From Phycisphaerae bacterium (GTDB lineage: Bacteria > Planctomycetota > Phycisphaerae > UBA1845 > PWPN01): 36,860 bases of DNA. This document shows, piece by piece, positions 24,603 to 33,027 of this stretch. Location: positions 1-36,860 of the forward strand of contig JAGNEZ010000060.1 of NCBI GenBank assembly GCA_018003015.1, written 5' to 3'. Position numbers and translations under genes: made by a program. Under the pieces are notes generated by a model that had not been told where the DNA came from, ran no database searches, and saw nothing but the letters and a program-made list of their open reading frames with translations. How positions within the stretch are numbered: position 1 is the first letter of the stretch; each line of letters begins with the position of its first letter.

Positions 24603-25255
24603 CCGGTCTCGTACCCAACCGGCTGCTCTTTCGGTTTGAGATCGCCCTGCGATACCGCCAGTCTCCGGAGATCGACGGGGACTTGTGCGACTGGTCGGAC
24701 AAGCACTTGCTGCCCGTGCTCGATCGCCTCGACGGCGGCACCCCCTTTGGGCGGATCTGGCTGGCGTGGAGCGAGGCTGGCCTGTTCCTGGCCTGCCGCG
24801 TAGAGGGGCGGCGAAGCGCCTTCCGCTGTGACCCGAAGACATTCTGGAAGGGAGACAACCTGCGGCTCATGACCGACATGCGCGACGTTCGGGACAATCG
24901 CCGGGCATCACGCTACTGCCAGCAGTTCTTTTTCATGCCTGCAGGGGGCGGAAAGAATGGAGACGAGCCGGTGGCGGGTGCGGCTCGGATCAACCGGGCG
25001 ACCGAAGACGCACCGCCGGTGCCACCGGGCCTGATCCGCATCGCCGGCCGGCGGGAAAAAGACACCTACACCATGGAGGCCCACATTCCCGCAGCGGCCC
25101 TCTCCGGCTTCGACCCCGAGGAGCATCGCCGGATCGGAATCTGCACCATGCTTGAGGATTGCGACCTCGGCCAGCAGTACCTGACCGTCGGCGACGATCT
25201 GAACTGGCACATCGACCCCAGCACCTGGGCGACGGCCGTCTTGACACGGCCGTGA
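24599..25255 (+). CDS. CBM9/DOMON-like carbohydrate-binding domain protein
   Basis: A 218-residue protein whose whole length resembles a family 9 carbohydrate-binding-like beta-sandwich: SPEIDGDLCDWSD near residue 22, RIWLAWSEAGLFLACRVEG, CDPKTFWKGDNLRLM, and a Thr/Glu-rich TYTMEAHIP strand followed by RIGICTMLED. Such domains usually sit on exported xylanases or surface proteins, but no signal peptide is visible here. ATG 24599 overlaps the preceding TIM-barrel stop by four bases, so translation is coupled. It may act as a cytoplasmic sugar-binding partner; this is inference. Confidence 0.7.
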   Translation: MTGLVPNRLLFRFEIALRYRQSPEIDGDLCDWSDKHLLPVLDRLDGGTPFGRIWLAWSEAGLFLACRVEGRRSAFRCDPKTFWKGDNLRLMTDMRDVRDNRRASRYCQQFFFMPAGGGKNGDEPVAGAARINRATEDAPPVPPGLIRIAGRREKDTYTMEAHIPAAALSGFDPEEHRRIGICTMLEDCDLGQQYLTVGDDLNWHIDPSTWATAVLTRP

Positions 25256-25325
25256 CCTGTCATCAGACTGGCCCTGCCGTGGTCCGCCTTGAAGTGCACG
25301 AGGCCATCTAATCGGAGTCGACGCC

Positions 25326-25736
25326 ATGTCCCAGATACCCGGTCAGCCGCCGCCGCCGCCACCACCACCGTCCCACATGCCCTACGCTTCACAGACGACA
25401 GATCCCTCGGAGCGAACATTCGCGATGCTCTGTCACCTGATCGCACTGGTGGGCCTTGCCATTCCCCTGGGCAACATCATCGGTCCGCTGATCATCTGGC
25501 TTGTCAAGAAAGAGCAGTGTCCGTTTGTCGACGACCAGGGCAAGGAGTCGCTCAACTTCCAGATGAGTCTCCTCATCTACGCGCTTGTCTGTGTGCCGTT
25601 GTGCTTCATCGTGATCGGCTTCATCCTGCTGCCCCTGCTCGGCTTGTTCTGGCTGGTGATGACTATCATCGCGGGGATCAAAGCCAACAACGGGGAGAGA
25701 TACCGCTATCCGCTGACGATTCGCTTTCTCCAGTGA
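25326..25736 (+). CDS. DUF4870 (Tic20-like) small membrane protein
   Basis: A 136-residue protein of the DUF4870 family. A Pro-rich N-terminal tail (residues 7-15 nearly all Pro) precedes the conserved SERTFAMLCHLIALVG. Three hydrophobic helices follow, with the family motif WLVKKEQCPFVDDQGKESLN between the first two and a terminal basic IKANNGERYRYPL. ATG 25326 has GGAG upstream. The family is of unknown function. The toroid gene starts four bases after its stop. Confidence 0.88.
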   Translation: MSQIPGQPPPPPPPPSHMPYASQTTDPSERTFAMLCHLIALVGLAIPLGNIIGPLIIWLVKKEQCPFVDDQGKESLNFQMSLLIYALVCVPLCFIVIGFILLPLLGLFWLVMTIIAGIKANNGERYRYPLTIRFLQ

Positions 25737-25740
25737 CGAG

Positions 25741-27030
25741 GTGCGGGTAGCCGCTGCAACCAGGATGGCCGAAGGACAAGCATGTGCCGGGGGGGTGACA
25801 GAACGGACCGACGCCTCGCCTTCCGGCGGTCGCGTGTCCGCGCCGCGTGCCCTGCTGTGCGCGGCGAGTCGTCTCTCACATGGGTTGGTGGTCATCCGCG
25901 ATCTCCTCGGCTTGAGAAGTGGCCGGGTGGAAGACCGCATCCACCTTCAGGCGGCCATGGCGTGGCTTGCCCGAGCCCACGATGCAGCCGGCGGATGGGG
26001 CGTCTCGGCCGGCTACTACTTCGCCTCCGGATGGCTCCCGCCGTACCCGGAAACCACCGGTTATATCATCGGTACCGCGATGCGCTACGCGGAGTTCGCG
26101 GACGACGAACAGTGGACCGATCGAGCGATGCGCATGGGTGACTGGGAGATCCAGGTACAACTGCCCGGCGGAGGAGTGCGCGGCCAGATCGGACTGAACG
26201 ATTTCCCCATCGTGTTCAATACCGGCCAGGTTACTCTCGGCTGGGTCGAGCTGTTCCTGAACACGAGCGAGCAGAAGTACCTGGATGCCGCCGTGCGGGC
26301 GGGGGACTGGCTGTGCGCTGTCCAGGACGTCGACGGCAAATGGAGCACATCCGACCACGCCGGCGTTCCGCACGCCTATCAGTCGCGGGTGGCGTGGCCG
26401 CTGTTCGAGCTGGCCAAGGCCTCCGGAAACGTTGAATACCGGCGGTCAGCCGAGAAGTGCATCGAGTGGGTTCTGTCGAAGGTCCAGCCCAACGGCTGGA
26501 TCGAGCACATGGCTTTCCTGCCTGGGCAGAATCCATATACGCACACCATCGTCTATACGCTCCGAGGGCTGCTTGAGTCTTCGGCTTACCTCGGGGATGC
26601 CGATCGGGGACGCGTGCGGGGTGTCGTACGGCGCGCCGCCGAAACGCTGCTCATGAACTACGAGCTGTCCAAGCGTGATCCGTACGGCCCACCGGCCGAT
26701 CTGCCCGGCCAGTTCGATGAACACTGGCGACCGGCTGCGAAGTACAGTTGTCTCACTGGAGACTGCCAGTTGTCCATCCTGTGGCACAAGCTGTACGCGA
26801 TGACTGGCGATCCTCGGTTCACGAACGCAGCCCTCAAACTGATGGACCAGGTGAAGGCCACGCAGAAGCTGCGATCGGGCAACCCCGGCATCCGGGGAGC
26901 GATCGCCGGCTCCTGCCCGATCTGGGGCGGCTACGAGCGGTTCGGGTATCCCAACTGGGCAGCCAAGTTCTTCGCCGACGCGATCATGGCCCAGGAGGAG
27001 ACCCTGGCGCAGATCGGAGGGCGGCCGTGA
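25741..27030 (+). CDS. Alpha/alpha-toroid protein, possibly glycan-acting
   Basis: A 429-residue protein with repeated helix pairs of the (alpha/alpha)6 toroid type seen in terpene cyclase-like, glycoside hydrolase and polysaccharide lyase folds. Motifs include GGWGVSAGYYF, PPYPETTGYIIGT, FNTGQVTLGWVELF, PHAYQSRVAWPLFELA and NPYTHTIVYTLRGLLESS. The last resembles proteins found in exopolysaccharide clusters, but I could not name a characterised member or active-site residues. No clear signal peptide is visible. GTG 25741 follows the DUF4870 stop by four bases; ATG 25765 is the alternative and neither has a strong ribosome-binding site. The gene overlaps the formyltransferase start, suggesting a glycan role. 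Confidence 0.7.
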   Translation: MRVAAATRMAEGQACAGGVTERTDASPSGGRVSAPRALLCAASRLSHGLVVIRDLLGLRSGRVEDRIHLQAAMAWLARAHDAAGGWGVSAGYYFASGWLPPYPETTGYIIGTAMRYAEFADDEQWTDRAMRMGDWEIQVQLPGGGVRGQIGLNDFPIVFNTGQVTLGWVELFLNTSEQKYLDAAVRAGDWLCAVQDVDGKWSTSDHAGVPHAYQSRVAWPLFELAKASGNVEYRRSAEKCIEWVLSKVQPNGWIEHMAFLPGQNPYTHTIVYTLRGLLESSAYLGDADRGRVRGVVRRAAETLLMNYELSKRDPYGPPADLPGQFDEHWRPAAKYSCLTGDCQLSILWHKLYAMTGDPRFTNAALKLMDQVKATQKLRSGNPGIRGAIAGSCPIWGGYERFGYPNWAAKFFADAIMAQEETLAQIGGRP

Positions 27031-27833
27031 AGCTGGGCCTCGTCTCGCCGGCCGACGACAATCTCTATGCCGCCACCTTGCTTGCGGCGCTGGCGGCATC
27101 GGGCGACACGCCCTGTCTGGTGATCTCCACCCATCGTTCCCGGTTTGCCCGGGCCATGGCGTATGTCGGACAGCACGGCTGGCGAGCCTTCTTTCGTCGC
27201 CTGCTCGAAGAGGCGGATCTTGCCGAAGCGGGTCCTGCCAGTGTCAGGCGATGCCTTCAGGCACTGTCCGCCAGCCGCGGCTTTCAGGACTGGGACCGCC
27301 CGCTCTCGCGAAGCTGCCAGGTGATGGGCATCGAGTATCTGCACGCGTCGAGCGTGAATGCCCCGGTGGCCGTTGAAGCGGTGCGGCGGAACCGGGTGGA
27401 CGTGCTGCTCAGTGCCGTGGCTGAGCTGTATCGCTCGCCCATGATCGAGGCCCCAACGATCGGGATTCTCAATGCCCACATGGCCTTGCTGCCTCGCTTT
27501 CGGGGCATGAACGCGCTGGAATGGAGCGTGCTGCTCGGGCAGACCATCGGGGTCACGATTCACTTCGTGGCTCATCGTGTCGACACCGGTGCGATCGTGC
27601 TGCGCCGCGCGATGGAGGTCGCGCCCGGCGATACGCTGGACACGCTGCGAGCCAGGTCGATGGCGGTCAACGTCGAGCTGATGATCGAAGCGGTGAGCAG
27701 CCTCAAGGCGGATCCGGCCGGCCGTCGGGAGCCGTGTGCAGGCGAGGGCCAGCAGTATTTCGTCATGCACGCCCGGCTGAAGGAGATCGTCCGTCAGAAG
27801 ATCAGCACCGGCTCGGTTTCGACCGGCAGGTAA
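27027..27833 (+). CDS. Formyltransferase family protein (second copy)
   Basis: A 268-residue protein whose C-terminal two thirds match the folate-dependent formyltransferase core. The catalytic Asn-His-Asp triad appears as N149 and H151 in LNAHMALLPRFRG and D186 in HRVDTGAI. There is no Fmt-type C-terminal OB domain, so it is not a methionyl-tRNA formyltransferase and more likely modifies an amino sugar or other amine. The start is GTG 27027 with GGAGG seven bases upstream; it overlaps the toroid-gene stop as GTGA. Its end overlaps the convergent PIG-L gene by 40 bases. Low identity to the first formyltransferase in the window shows they are not recent duplicates. Confidence 0.8.
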   Translation: MKLGLVSPADDNLYAATLLAALAASGDTPCLVISTHRSRFARAMAYVGQHGWRAFFRRLLEEADLAEAGPASVRRCLQALSASRGFQDWDRPLSRSCQVMGIEYLHASSVNAPVAVEAVRRNRVDVLLSAVAELYRSPMIEAPTIGILNAHMALLPRFRGMNALEWSVLLGQTIGVTIHFVAHRVDTGAIVLRRAMEVAPGDTLDTLRARSMAVNVELMIEAVSSLKADPAGRREPCAGEGQQYFVMHARLKEIVRQKISTGSVSTGR

Positions 27834-28525
27834 GCCACTTTGCGTTTTCGCGAAATCGGCGGCAGACTGACCGTGACGGCGTACTTGACACCGACCTCGG
27901 CCCCGTGCTGAGCGGCCAGCCCGGTGTAGTAGTGCAGGTAATTGAACGACACCTCGCCGCGCAGCAGTTGGTGCTCGCGGCACCCGGCCACCCAGGTCTC
28001 GAACACGTCGGTGACATCCAGCCACAGGTCCGGGTGGTAGTCCTCCAGGTCCTCCCAGTTCTCGAGGTAGTACAGACCGCGGATCAAGTGGGCCGGTTCG
28101 GTTCGCTTGATGCCGGGCAGAGCGGCCAGGAACCCGCCTTCCATGGTGATGTTGTAGGCCGCCCGGTGATCGCGATGGTACGAACCCCGCCAGTGAGTGA
28201 GCACGATGTCCGGCTTGAGGCGGCGGATGAGATCGCACATTTCGTAGATGGTCTTCTCATTGCTCTGCAGCTCGCCGTCCGGATGGTCGAGGACGATGCA
28301 CTCGGCGGCGCCAAACTTCCTGGCCGCGGCCTCAGCCTCGCGAATTCGCTGGCGGCGGTACTCGAGGTGGTCCATCCGCGGGTTGCCTTTCTCGCCGGCG
28401 GTCATGTGCAGAACCGTCGCCCGGTGGCCCGCTGCGGCGTACCTGCTGACCAACAGCCCGGCAGTGATTTCCGCGTCGCCGATATGGGCTCCGATCGCCA
28501 GGAGATGCAGCTTCTTGCCGGGCAT
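27794..28525 (-). CDS. PIG-L family protein with variant HIGD metal motif
   Basis: A 243-residue member of the PIG-L/LmbE deacetylase family. The expected AHPDD motif is AHIGD here (H14, I15, G16, D17), so the two zinc-ligand positions (His and second Asp) remain, while the Asp that acts as catalytic base in MshB/BshB aligns with Gly. The downstream zinc-ligand motif is kept as YHRDH. It may use another residue as base, or bind rather than cleave. The start at ATG 28525 has GGAGG eight bases upstream. It converges on the second formyltransferase with a 40-base tail overlap. It follows the M3 peptidase by 50 bases on the same strand. Confidence 0.85.
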   Translation of the reverse strand: MPGKKLHLLAIGAHIGDAEITAGLLVSRYAAAGHRATVLHMTAGEKGNPRMDHLEYRRQRIREAEAAARKFGAAECIVLDHPDGELQSNEKTIYEMCDLIRRLKPDIVLTHWRGSYHRDHRAAYNITMEGGFLAALPGIKRTEPAHLIRGLYYLENWEDLEDYHPDLWLDVTDVFETWVAGCREHQLLRGEVSFNYLHYYTGLAAQHGAEVGVKYAVTVSLPPISRKRKVAYLPVETEPVLIF

Positions 28526-28575
28526 GGTTGCGTCCTCCACAGAACCCTGGCGTCCGGCCCGGGCCGGACGCAGGC

Positions 28576-30288
28576 TCATTCGGGCAGTCGGGCCAGTTCC
28601 GCCTGGACGGCCTCAATCAGCGGCCGGAGCGTGGCCTCGCCGAAATCGAACTTCAGGCCGGCCGCCTGCCACAGTTCCGGCAACGGCCGGCTTCCGCCCA
28701 GAGCCTGGGCCGCCTTGTACTGGGCCAGGGCCTTCCTGGGGTCCTTCTTGGCGTTCTGCCAGAGCTGCAGGGCTCCGACCTGGGCGATGCCGTACTCGAT
28801 GTAGTAGAACGGGACGCTGAACAGGTGCAGCTGCCGGTGCCACAAGGCCCCCTTCGCGGTCTCGTACCCGCTCCAATCCTCGATGCCGCCGAAACGATCC
28901 TGAAGCTCGAGCCAGGCCCTGGTTCGCTCCTCCCGCGTATGGTTGGGGTGCAGGTAGATCCAATGCTGGAACGCGTCGATGGTCGCGATCCAGGGGAAAA
29001 TCATGAGCGTGTCCTCGAACTGCTCACGCTTGGCCCGGATCAGATCGTCACCCTTGTAGAACTCGTCCAGGTAATCGAAGGCCAGCATCTCCATGCCCAT
29101 GGAGGAGACCTCGGCCATCTCCATGCCGTAGTGCCGATATGCCATGAGCGGCTCGCTTCGGCAGGCGATGGCGTGGAAAGCATGCCCGCCCTCGTGCAGG
29201 AGCGTCATGACATCGCTGTGCAGGCCAACCGCGTTCATGAAGATGAACGGGTGGCGGTGCTCGTCAAAGGTCGATTGATAGCCGCCCGGTGCCTTTCCTT
29301 TGCGGCTATCCAGGTCCAGCCACTTGGCCTTGATCATCGCGTCGAACTGTCTGCCCAGCTCCGGGTCGAGGCGGTGAAACACCCTCGCGGTCTTCTCGCA
29401 GAACTCGGGAATCGCCTGAAACGGCTTGAGCGCCGGCCGGTTCCTGGGATCGACGAGCACGTCCCAGGGCCGGAGCCGATCCACGCCCAGGCTCTTACGT
29501 CGCTGTTCCTGAAGGGCCCGCCTGGCCGGGACGACGATCTTCGCAATCGCGTCGTGGAAGGCCATGCAGTCCTTGGGGCCGTAGTCGAATCGCTGATAGG
29601 CCTGGAACTGGTAGTCGCGGAAGTTGTCATAATCCGCGTTCTTGGCGATCTGCTGGCGGATACGGACCAACTGATCGAAGATGGCATCGATCTTGTCGCG
29701 GTCCTGCAGTCGGCGCTCGGCCACCAGGACCCAGGTCTTCTCGCGGACGGCGCGATCGGGATCTCTCTGGTACCTGCCCATCTGCTGCAGGGTCTGTTCC
29801 TTGCCGTCGTATTGAACGGTCATGGCGGCGCAGAGCTTCTTGTACTGCTGGTCGAGCTTGTCGTCCTCGGTTTGGAGGGGGACGTTTTTCTCGCGGAACA
29901 GCTTCACGGCCGCGGTCGTGCTGCGATCGTACACGAAGTACCGCGGCATGGGCAGCCTGGCCCGGATCGGCGAGGCGACATATCGCTCCTGGAGCTTCTG
30001 CCAGCGGGGTTTGCATTTCGGCTCGATCTGCTCGAGGAAATGGAGATGAGCCTTCTCCTTGGCCGGGTCGTCGGTCTGGCAGGTCATGGCCACGCGACGT
30101 CGGGTTCCCTCCTCCTGGATGCAGGCCTCCAGGTCGCTCTGGTCGAGGAGCCACTGCTGGAACTGCTCAGCCGTCTCCAGCGGCCGGCGGTCGAGTTCAT
30201 CGAAGAGCGGCTCGATCTGGGCCCAGTCGCCCATGTCCGCGGCCGCCTGCACGTACTGCCGTGAATACTGAACGTCCATTGCGTCCAT
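28576..30288 (-). CDS. M3 family oligoendopeptidase (PepF-like)
   Basis: A 570-residue zinc metallopeptidase that cuts short peptides in the cytoplasm. The HExxH motif is HEGGH at 365-369 (TLLHEGGHAFHAI); the third zinc ligand Glu lies in the following AEVSSMGMEML region. Size and domain order fit the M3B oligoendopeptidase group. ATG 30288 has AAGGAG eight bases upstream; a longer in-frame version would extend into repeat-like intergenic sequence. It lies between purQ and a PIG-L gene on the same strand. Confidence 0.94.
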   Translation of the reverse strand: MDAMDVQYSRQYVQAAADMGDWAQIEPLFDELDRRPLETAEQFQQWLLDQSDLEACIQEEGTRRRVAMTCQTDDPAKEKAHLHFLEQIEPKCKPRWQKLQERYVASPIRARLPMPRYFVYDRSTTAAVKLFREKNVPLQTEDDKLDQQYKKLCAAMTVQYDGKEQTLQQMGRYQRDPDRAVREKTWVLVAERRLQDRDKIDAIFDQLVRIRQQIAKNADYDNFRDYQFQAYQRFDYGPKDCMAFHDAIAKIVVPARRALQEQRRKSLGVDRLRPWDVLVDPRNRPALKPFQAIPEFCEKTARVFHRLDPELGRQFDAMIKAKWLDLDSRKGKAPGGYQSTFDEHRHPFIFMNAVGLHSDVMTLLHEGGHAFHAIACRSEPLMAYRHYGMEMAEVSSMGMEMLAFDYLDEFYKGDDLIRAKREQFEDTLMIFPWIATIDAFQHWIYLHPNHTREERTRAWLELQDRFGGIEDWSGYETAKGALWHRQLHLFSVPFYYIEYGIAQVGALQLWQNAKKDPRKALAQYKAAQALGGSRPLPELWQAAGLKFDFGEATLRPLIEAVQAELARLPE

Positions 30289-30314
30289 TGGGGCTCCTTG
30301 GCGAAGTCGAGAAT

Positions 30315-30423
30315 GGAGAATTGAGATTGGAGAAGAGCTGGCCCCGTGTGGCTGCCGCGGCCACATGGTTGCACACGCTATCCCGACCGTCTTCCCTTGC
30401 TCAATTCTCCACCCTCAATTCTC
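30315..30423. repeat. Inverted repeats in the purQ-M3 intergenic region
   Basis: GGAGAATTGAG (30315-30325) is inverted as CTCAATTCTCC (30400-30410), and a second CTCAATTCTC copy is at 30414-30423. The two arms are separated by 74 bases. The AT-rich motif contrasts with the GC-rich surroundings. It could be a folded mRNA spacer or a short mobile repeat; other copies were not found here. Confidence 0.5.
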
Positions 30424-30431
30424 AGTTGCCG

Positions 30432-31223
30432 TCAAAGCGATTTCGCCGTCCGGACCGCGGTTTCAAAGACCACGCGCCCGTCCGCCGCGGCCTTCGGTCG
30501 TCGCGTCCACTCCGGGTGCTGAGTTGGACACACGTGGCGCTCGGGGTGGGGCATAAGGCCGAGGATTCGGCCGGTGGCGTCGATCAGGCCGGCAATGTCC
30601 GCCTGGCTGCCGTTGGGGTTGACCGGGTAAGGGCCGGACTGGCCCTCGGCGTCGCAGTAGGTCAGGGCAATGTGCCCGCAGTTCTTGAGTTGGGCGAGGA
30701 CGCTATCGTCCGCAGCCACCAGCTTGCCCTCGCCGTGGGCGATGGGCATGGCCAGGATCGCTCCGTCGGGCAGGAACGCGCATTGCCGCCAGCATCGCAA
30801 GTGAATCCACCGAGCCTCGAATCGAGCCGAGTCGTTCTGCGTGAGTGTAACCGTCTGGCCGTTACCTGACGTGGCCGATTGCCCGGGCACTGCTCCGGGC
30901 AGCAGCCCGGCCTTGACCAGGACCTGGAATCCGTTGCAGATGCCCAGAATCAGCTTGCCGGCGGCCAGGAAACTCTGAAGGGCGTCGGCCAGGTGGTGAA
31001 CCATCTGGTTGGCCAGAATCTTGCCCGCGGAGATGTCGTCGCCGTAGCTGAAGCCACCCGGGATGGTTAGAATCGCGTAGTCCTTGAGCCGATCCGGGTG
31101 ACCGGCGAGCTCGCGGATATGGACGCGTTCCGTCTCGGCTCCGGCCAGTTGCCAGGCGTGAGCGGTCTCTTCGTCGCAGTTGGTGCCCGCGGTACGGAGG
31201 ATCATGACCTTCGGCTTGCTCAT
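30432..31223 (-). CDS. purQ: Phosphoribosylformylglycinamidine synthase glutaminase subunit PurQ
   Basis: A 263-residue class I glutamine amidotransferase that supplies ammonia to PurL in purine synthesis. Catalytic Cys96 in GICNGFQVL, with H226 and E228 in MPHPERH, form the triad; RTAGTNCDEE and PGGFSYGDD are further PurQ signatures. Its length (263) is at the long end for PurQ. The PurS and PurL partners are not in this window. The TTGCAT-17-TAGACT promoter lies so close that the mRNA may have almost no leader, and no ribosome-binding site is visible before ATG 31223. Confidence 0.95.
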   Translation of the reverse strand: MSKPKVMILRTAGTNCDEETAHAWQLAGAETERVHIRELAGHPDRLKDYAILTIPGGFSYGDDISAGKILANQMVHHLADALQSFLAAGKLILGICNGFQVLVKAGLLPGAVPGQSATSGNGQTVTLTQNDSARFEARWIHLRCWRQCAFLPDGAILAMPIAHGEGKLVAADDSVLAQLKNCGHIALTYCDAEGQSGPYPVNPNGSQADIAGLIDATGRILGLMPHPERHVCPTQHPEWTRRPKAAADGRVVFETAVRTAKSL

Positions 31224-31232
31224 GCGGACAAG

Positions 31233-31261
31233 AGTCTAGGGTACAATGGCGTTGGATGCAA
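31233..31261 (-). promoter_or_regulatory. Probable purQ promoter, nearly leaderless
   Basis: On the minus strand TTGCAT (31261-31256) and TAGACT (31238-31233) are 17 bases apart. A start about seven bases after the -10 falls within a few bases of ATG 31223. Confidence 0.5.
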
Positions 31262-31316
31262 CGAGGGAGTCTCGCCGTCACGCGGCGCCCAGGGGGTTCC
31301 AAGTGAGGAGAATCCG

Positions 31317-32912
31317 TTGAGATCGTATACGGCCCGCAAGATCGTTCAGATCCTCGCGATCCTTGTCTGTCTCGCTGGAGGGATCGTCAGCCACCAGCTC
31401 ACCCTCAAGCATCTCCCGGCGTCGGGAACCAAGACGTGGGTCGACAGGGTCTGCACCGCCTTTGAGACGTCGAGCTGCGACGAAGTGATCAAGAGCCGGT
31501 GGTCCGAGCTGCACCTCAATATCGGGAAGGTGCACCTGGGCATGCCGACCGCCCAGGCGGGGGTCGTCTTCTTCGCTTTCATGCTCTGCTGGTTCGTGTT
31601 CATCGGTCCGGTGACCGCCCGGCGGTGGGGGCTCCACTTCATCGGGACCCTCGTGGCCACCGTAGGGCTTGGGTTCGCCGTGTTCTTCGATGTCGTCATG
31701 TTTCTCACCTTGCCCAAGTGGTGCCCGCTCTGCGCGACCACCCATGTGGCCAGCCTGCTGGTGTTCCTCTTCATGCTGCTGCTGTGGCCGCGGCGAGCGG
31801 CGGCAAGGAGCGTTCCGGTCATACCCGCCCTGGGGGCGGCGGGTTCTTCCCTGTTTGATGAGTCGGGCAAGGCTGCCGGCGGCCCGCCCCAGGCAGCCCA
31901 GGCGGTCCCCTACGCGATGATGAGAGGGGCCCCCGGCGCCTGGTCGCTGGAGGATGCTCGGCCCCGCTGGACCGCGGTGCTGACCGTGGCGGTCGTGGCC
32001 TTCCTGATCGTCTTCGTCCAGCACCTGTTTGTCCTGACGCTGTCGGCCAATCAGCGGGTCAAGGCCGGTGAGACCTGGGCCAAGTACTGGGAGTCCCGGT
32101 TCAAGGAGTACGACAACTACTGGCAACACACGTTCACCTCGTGGTTGATCATGCCCCGTGTGACCTTCGAGCTCGAAGGCGTGCCCATTCGAGGCCCGGC
32201 GAACGCTCCCCATACCATGGTCATTTTCGGCGATTTCCAGTGCCCGGCCTGCGCTCTGTTTGAGACTCAGCTGAACGAATGGATCGTGCCCACCGCGAAC
32301 AAAGACTACGGCGGCCTCAGGGTGGTCTTCAAACACTGGCCGATCAGCCCCGGGTGCAACAAGTACACGGCAGTGGACCGGCATCCCAAGGCGTGCATCG
32401 CCGCGCGGGCGGCGGAGGCGGCCAGGCTGGTCGGCGGCGACGACGCGTTCTGGAGGATGCACGACCTGCTTTTTGCCTCTCGGGAAGCACTCAAGGATGC
32501 CGACGAGAAGTGGTATGTCCAGAAAGGACAGGAGCTTGGCCTGAACGCGGATGCCTTCCGCGAGGCGATGACCAGCAAGGAAGCGGCCGATCGGATAGCG
32601 GCCGATGTGCGCGAAGGCGAGACCCTCGGCATGAAGATCATCGAGGATCCCCAGAAGGCCACGGGGGGCAAGGAGACCGACCCCGCGGTCGCCAAGGTGG
32701 ATTCCACGCCGGCGATCTACGTCGACGGCAAGAAGGTGCGCAGTACGCACCACAAGCAGATGTGGAAGATGATCCTGGGTTCGGGCAGAGTCCCGCCACG
32801 GCCGGCGGCGAACCCGAGCCCCGGTCCCGGCATCGGCCCGTTGCGCCCTCCGGAAGCCCCGACCCAGGGCGTTGGCCCGCTCCGCCCGCCGGAGACCGGA
32901 CAGACTCGCTAG
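31317..32912 (+). CDS. VKOR-DsbA fusion protein (vitamin K epoxide reductase plus thioredoxin-like), CPAC type
   Basis: A 531-residue membrane protein for oxidative folding of exported proteins. The VKOR part (about 1-160) has four or five helices, a loop cysteine pair C46/C54 (SSCDEV) and the quinone-side WCPLC pair C136/C139. After a variable linker and another helix (219-240), a periplasmic DsbA-like thioredoxin domain has CPAC (309-312). The Pro-rich C-terminus carries two copies of the nonamer G(I/V)GPLRPPE (505-513, 518-526). TTG 31317 is chosen because TGAGGAG lies six bases before it and the first helix starts right after; in-frame sequence upstream overlaps purQ antisense. It sits next to a second, divergent copy. 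Confidence 0.9.
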   Translation: MRSYTARKIVQILAILVCLAGGIVSHQLTLKHLPASGTKTWVDRVCTAFETSSCDEVIKSRWSELHLNIGKVHLGMPTAQAGVVFFAFMLCWFVFIGPVTARRWGLHFIGTLVATVGLGFAVFFDVVMFLTLPKWCPLCATTHVASLLVFLFMLLLWPRRAAARSVPVIPALGAAGSSLFDESGKAAGGPPQAAQAVPYAMMRGAPGAWSLEDARPRWTAVLTVAVVAFLIVFVQHLFVLTLSANQRVKAGETWAKYWESRFKEYDNYWQHTFTSWLIMPRVTFELEGVPIRGPANAPHTMVIFGDFQCPACALFETQLNEWIVPTANKDYGGLRVVFKHWPISPGCNKYTAVDRHPKACIAARAAEAARLVGGDDAFWRMHDLLFASREALKDADEKWYVQKGQELGLNADAFREAMTSKEAADRIAADVREGETLGMKIIEDPQKATGGKETDPAVAKVDSTPAIYVDGKKVRSTHHKQMWKMILGSGRVPPRPAANPSPGPGIGPLRPPEAPTQGVGPLRPPETGQTR

Positions 32913-33027
32913 GCTCGCGGGAAGCTCCTCGGCGACCACGGGTCGGCGTGCGGCCGATCAGGAGCCTCTGCCGCCGAGATGACGCGGCCGCTTTATATAT
33001 CGCCATGTTGTCGAGAGGACACGACTC

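Noticed and set aside
28528-30264. Very long plus-strand ORF opposite the M3 peptidase gene
   Set aside because: It mirrors the codon pattern of the GC-rich peptidase gene, shows no domain and no good start; the opposite strand has the HEGGH motif and a ribosome-binding site.
31278-32939. Long minus-strand ORF opposite the first VKOR-DsbA gene
   Set aside because: Low-complexity Arg/Gly/His-rich translation with no family features; the plus strand has membrane helices and all expected cysteines.
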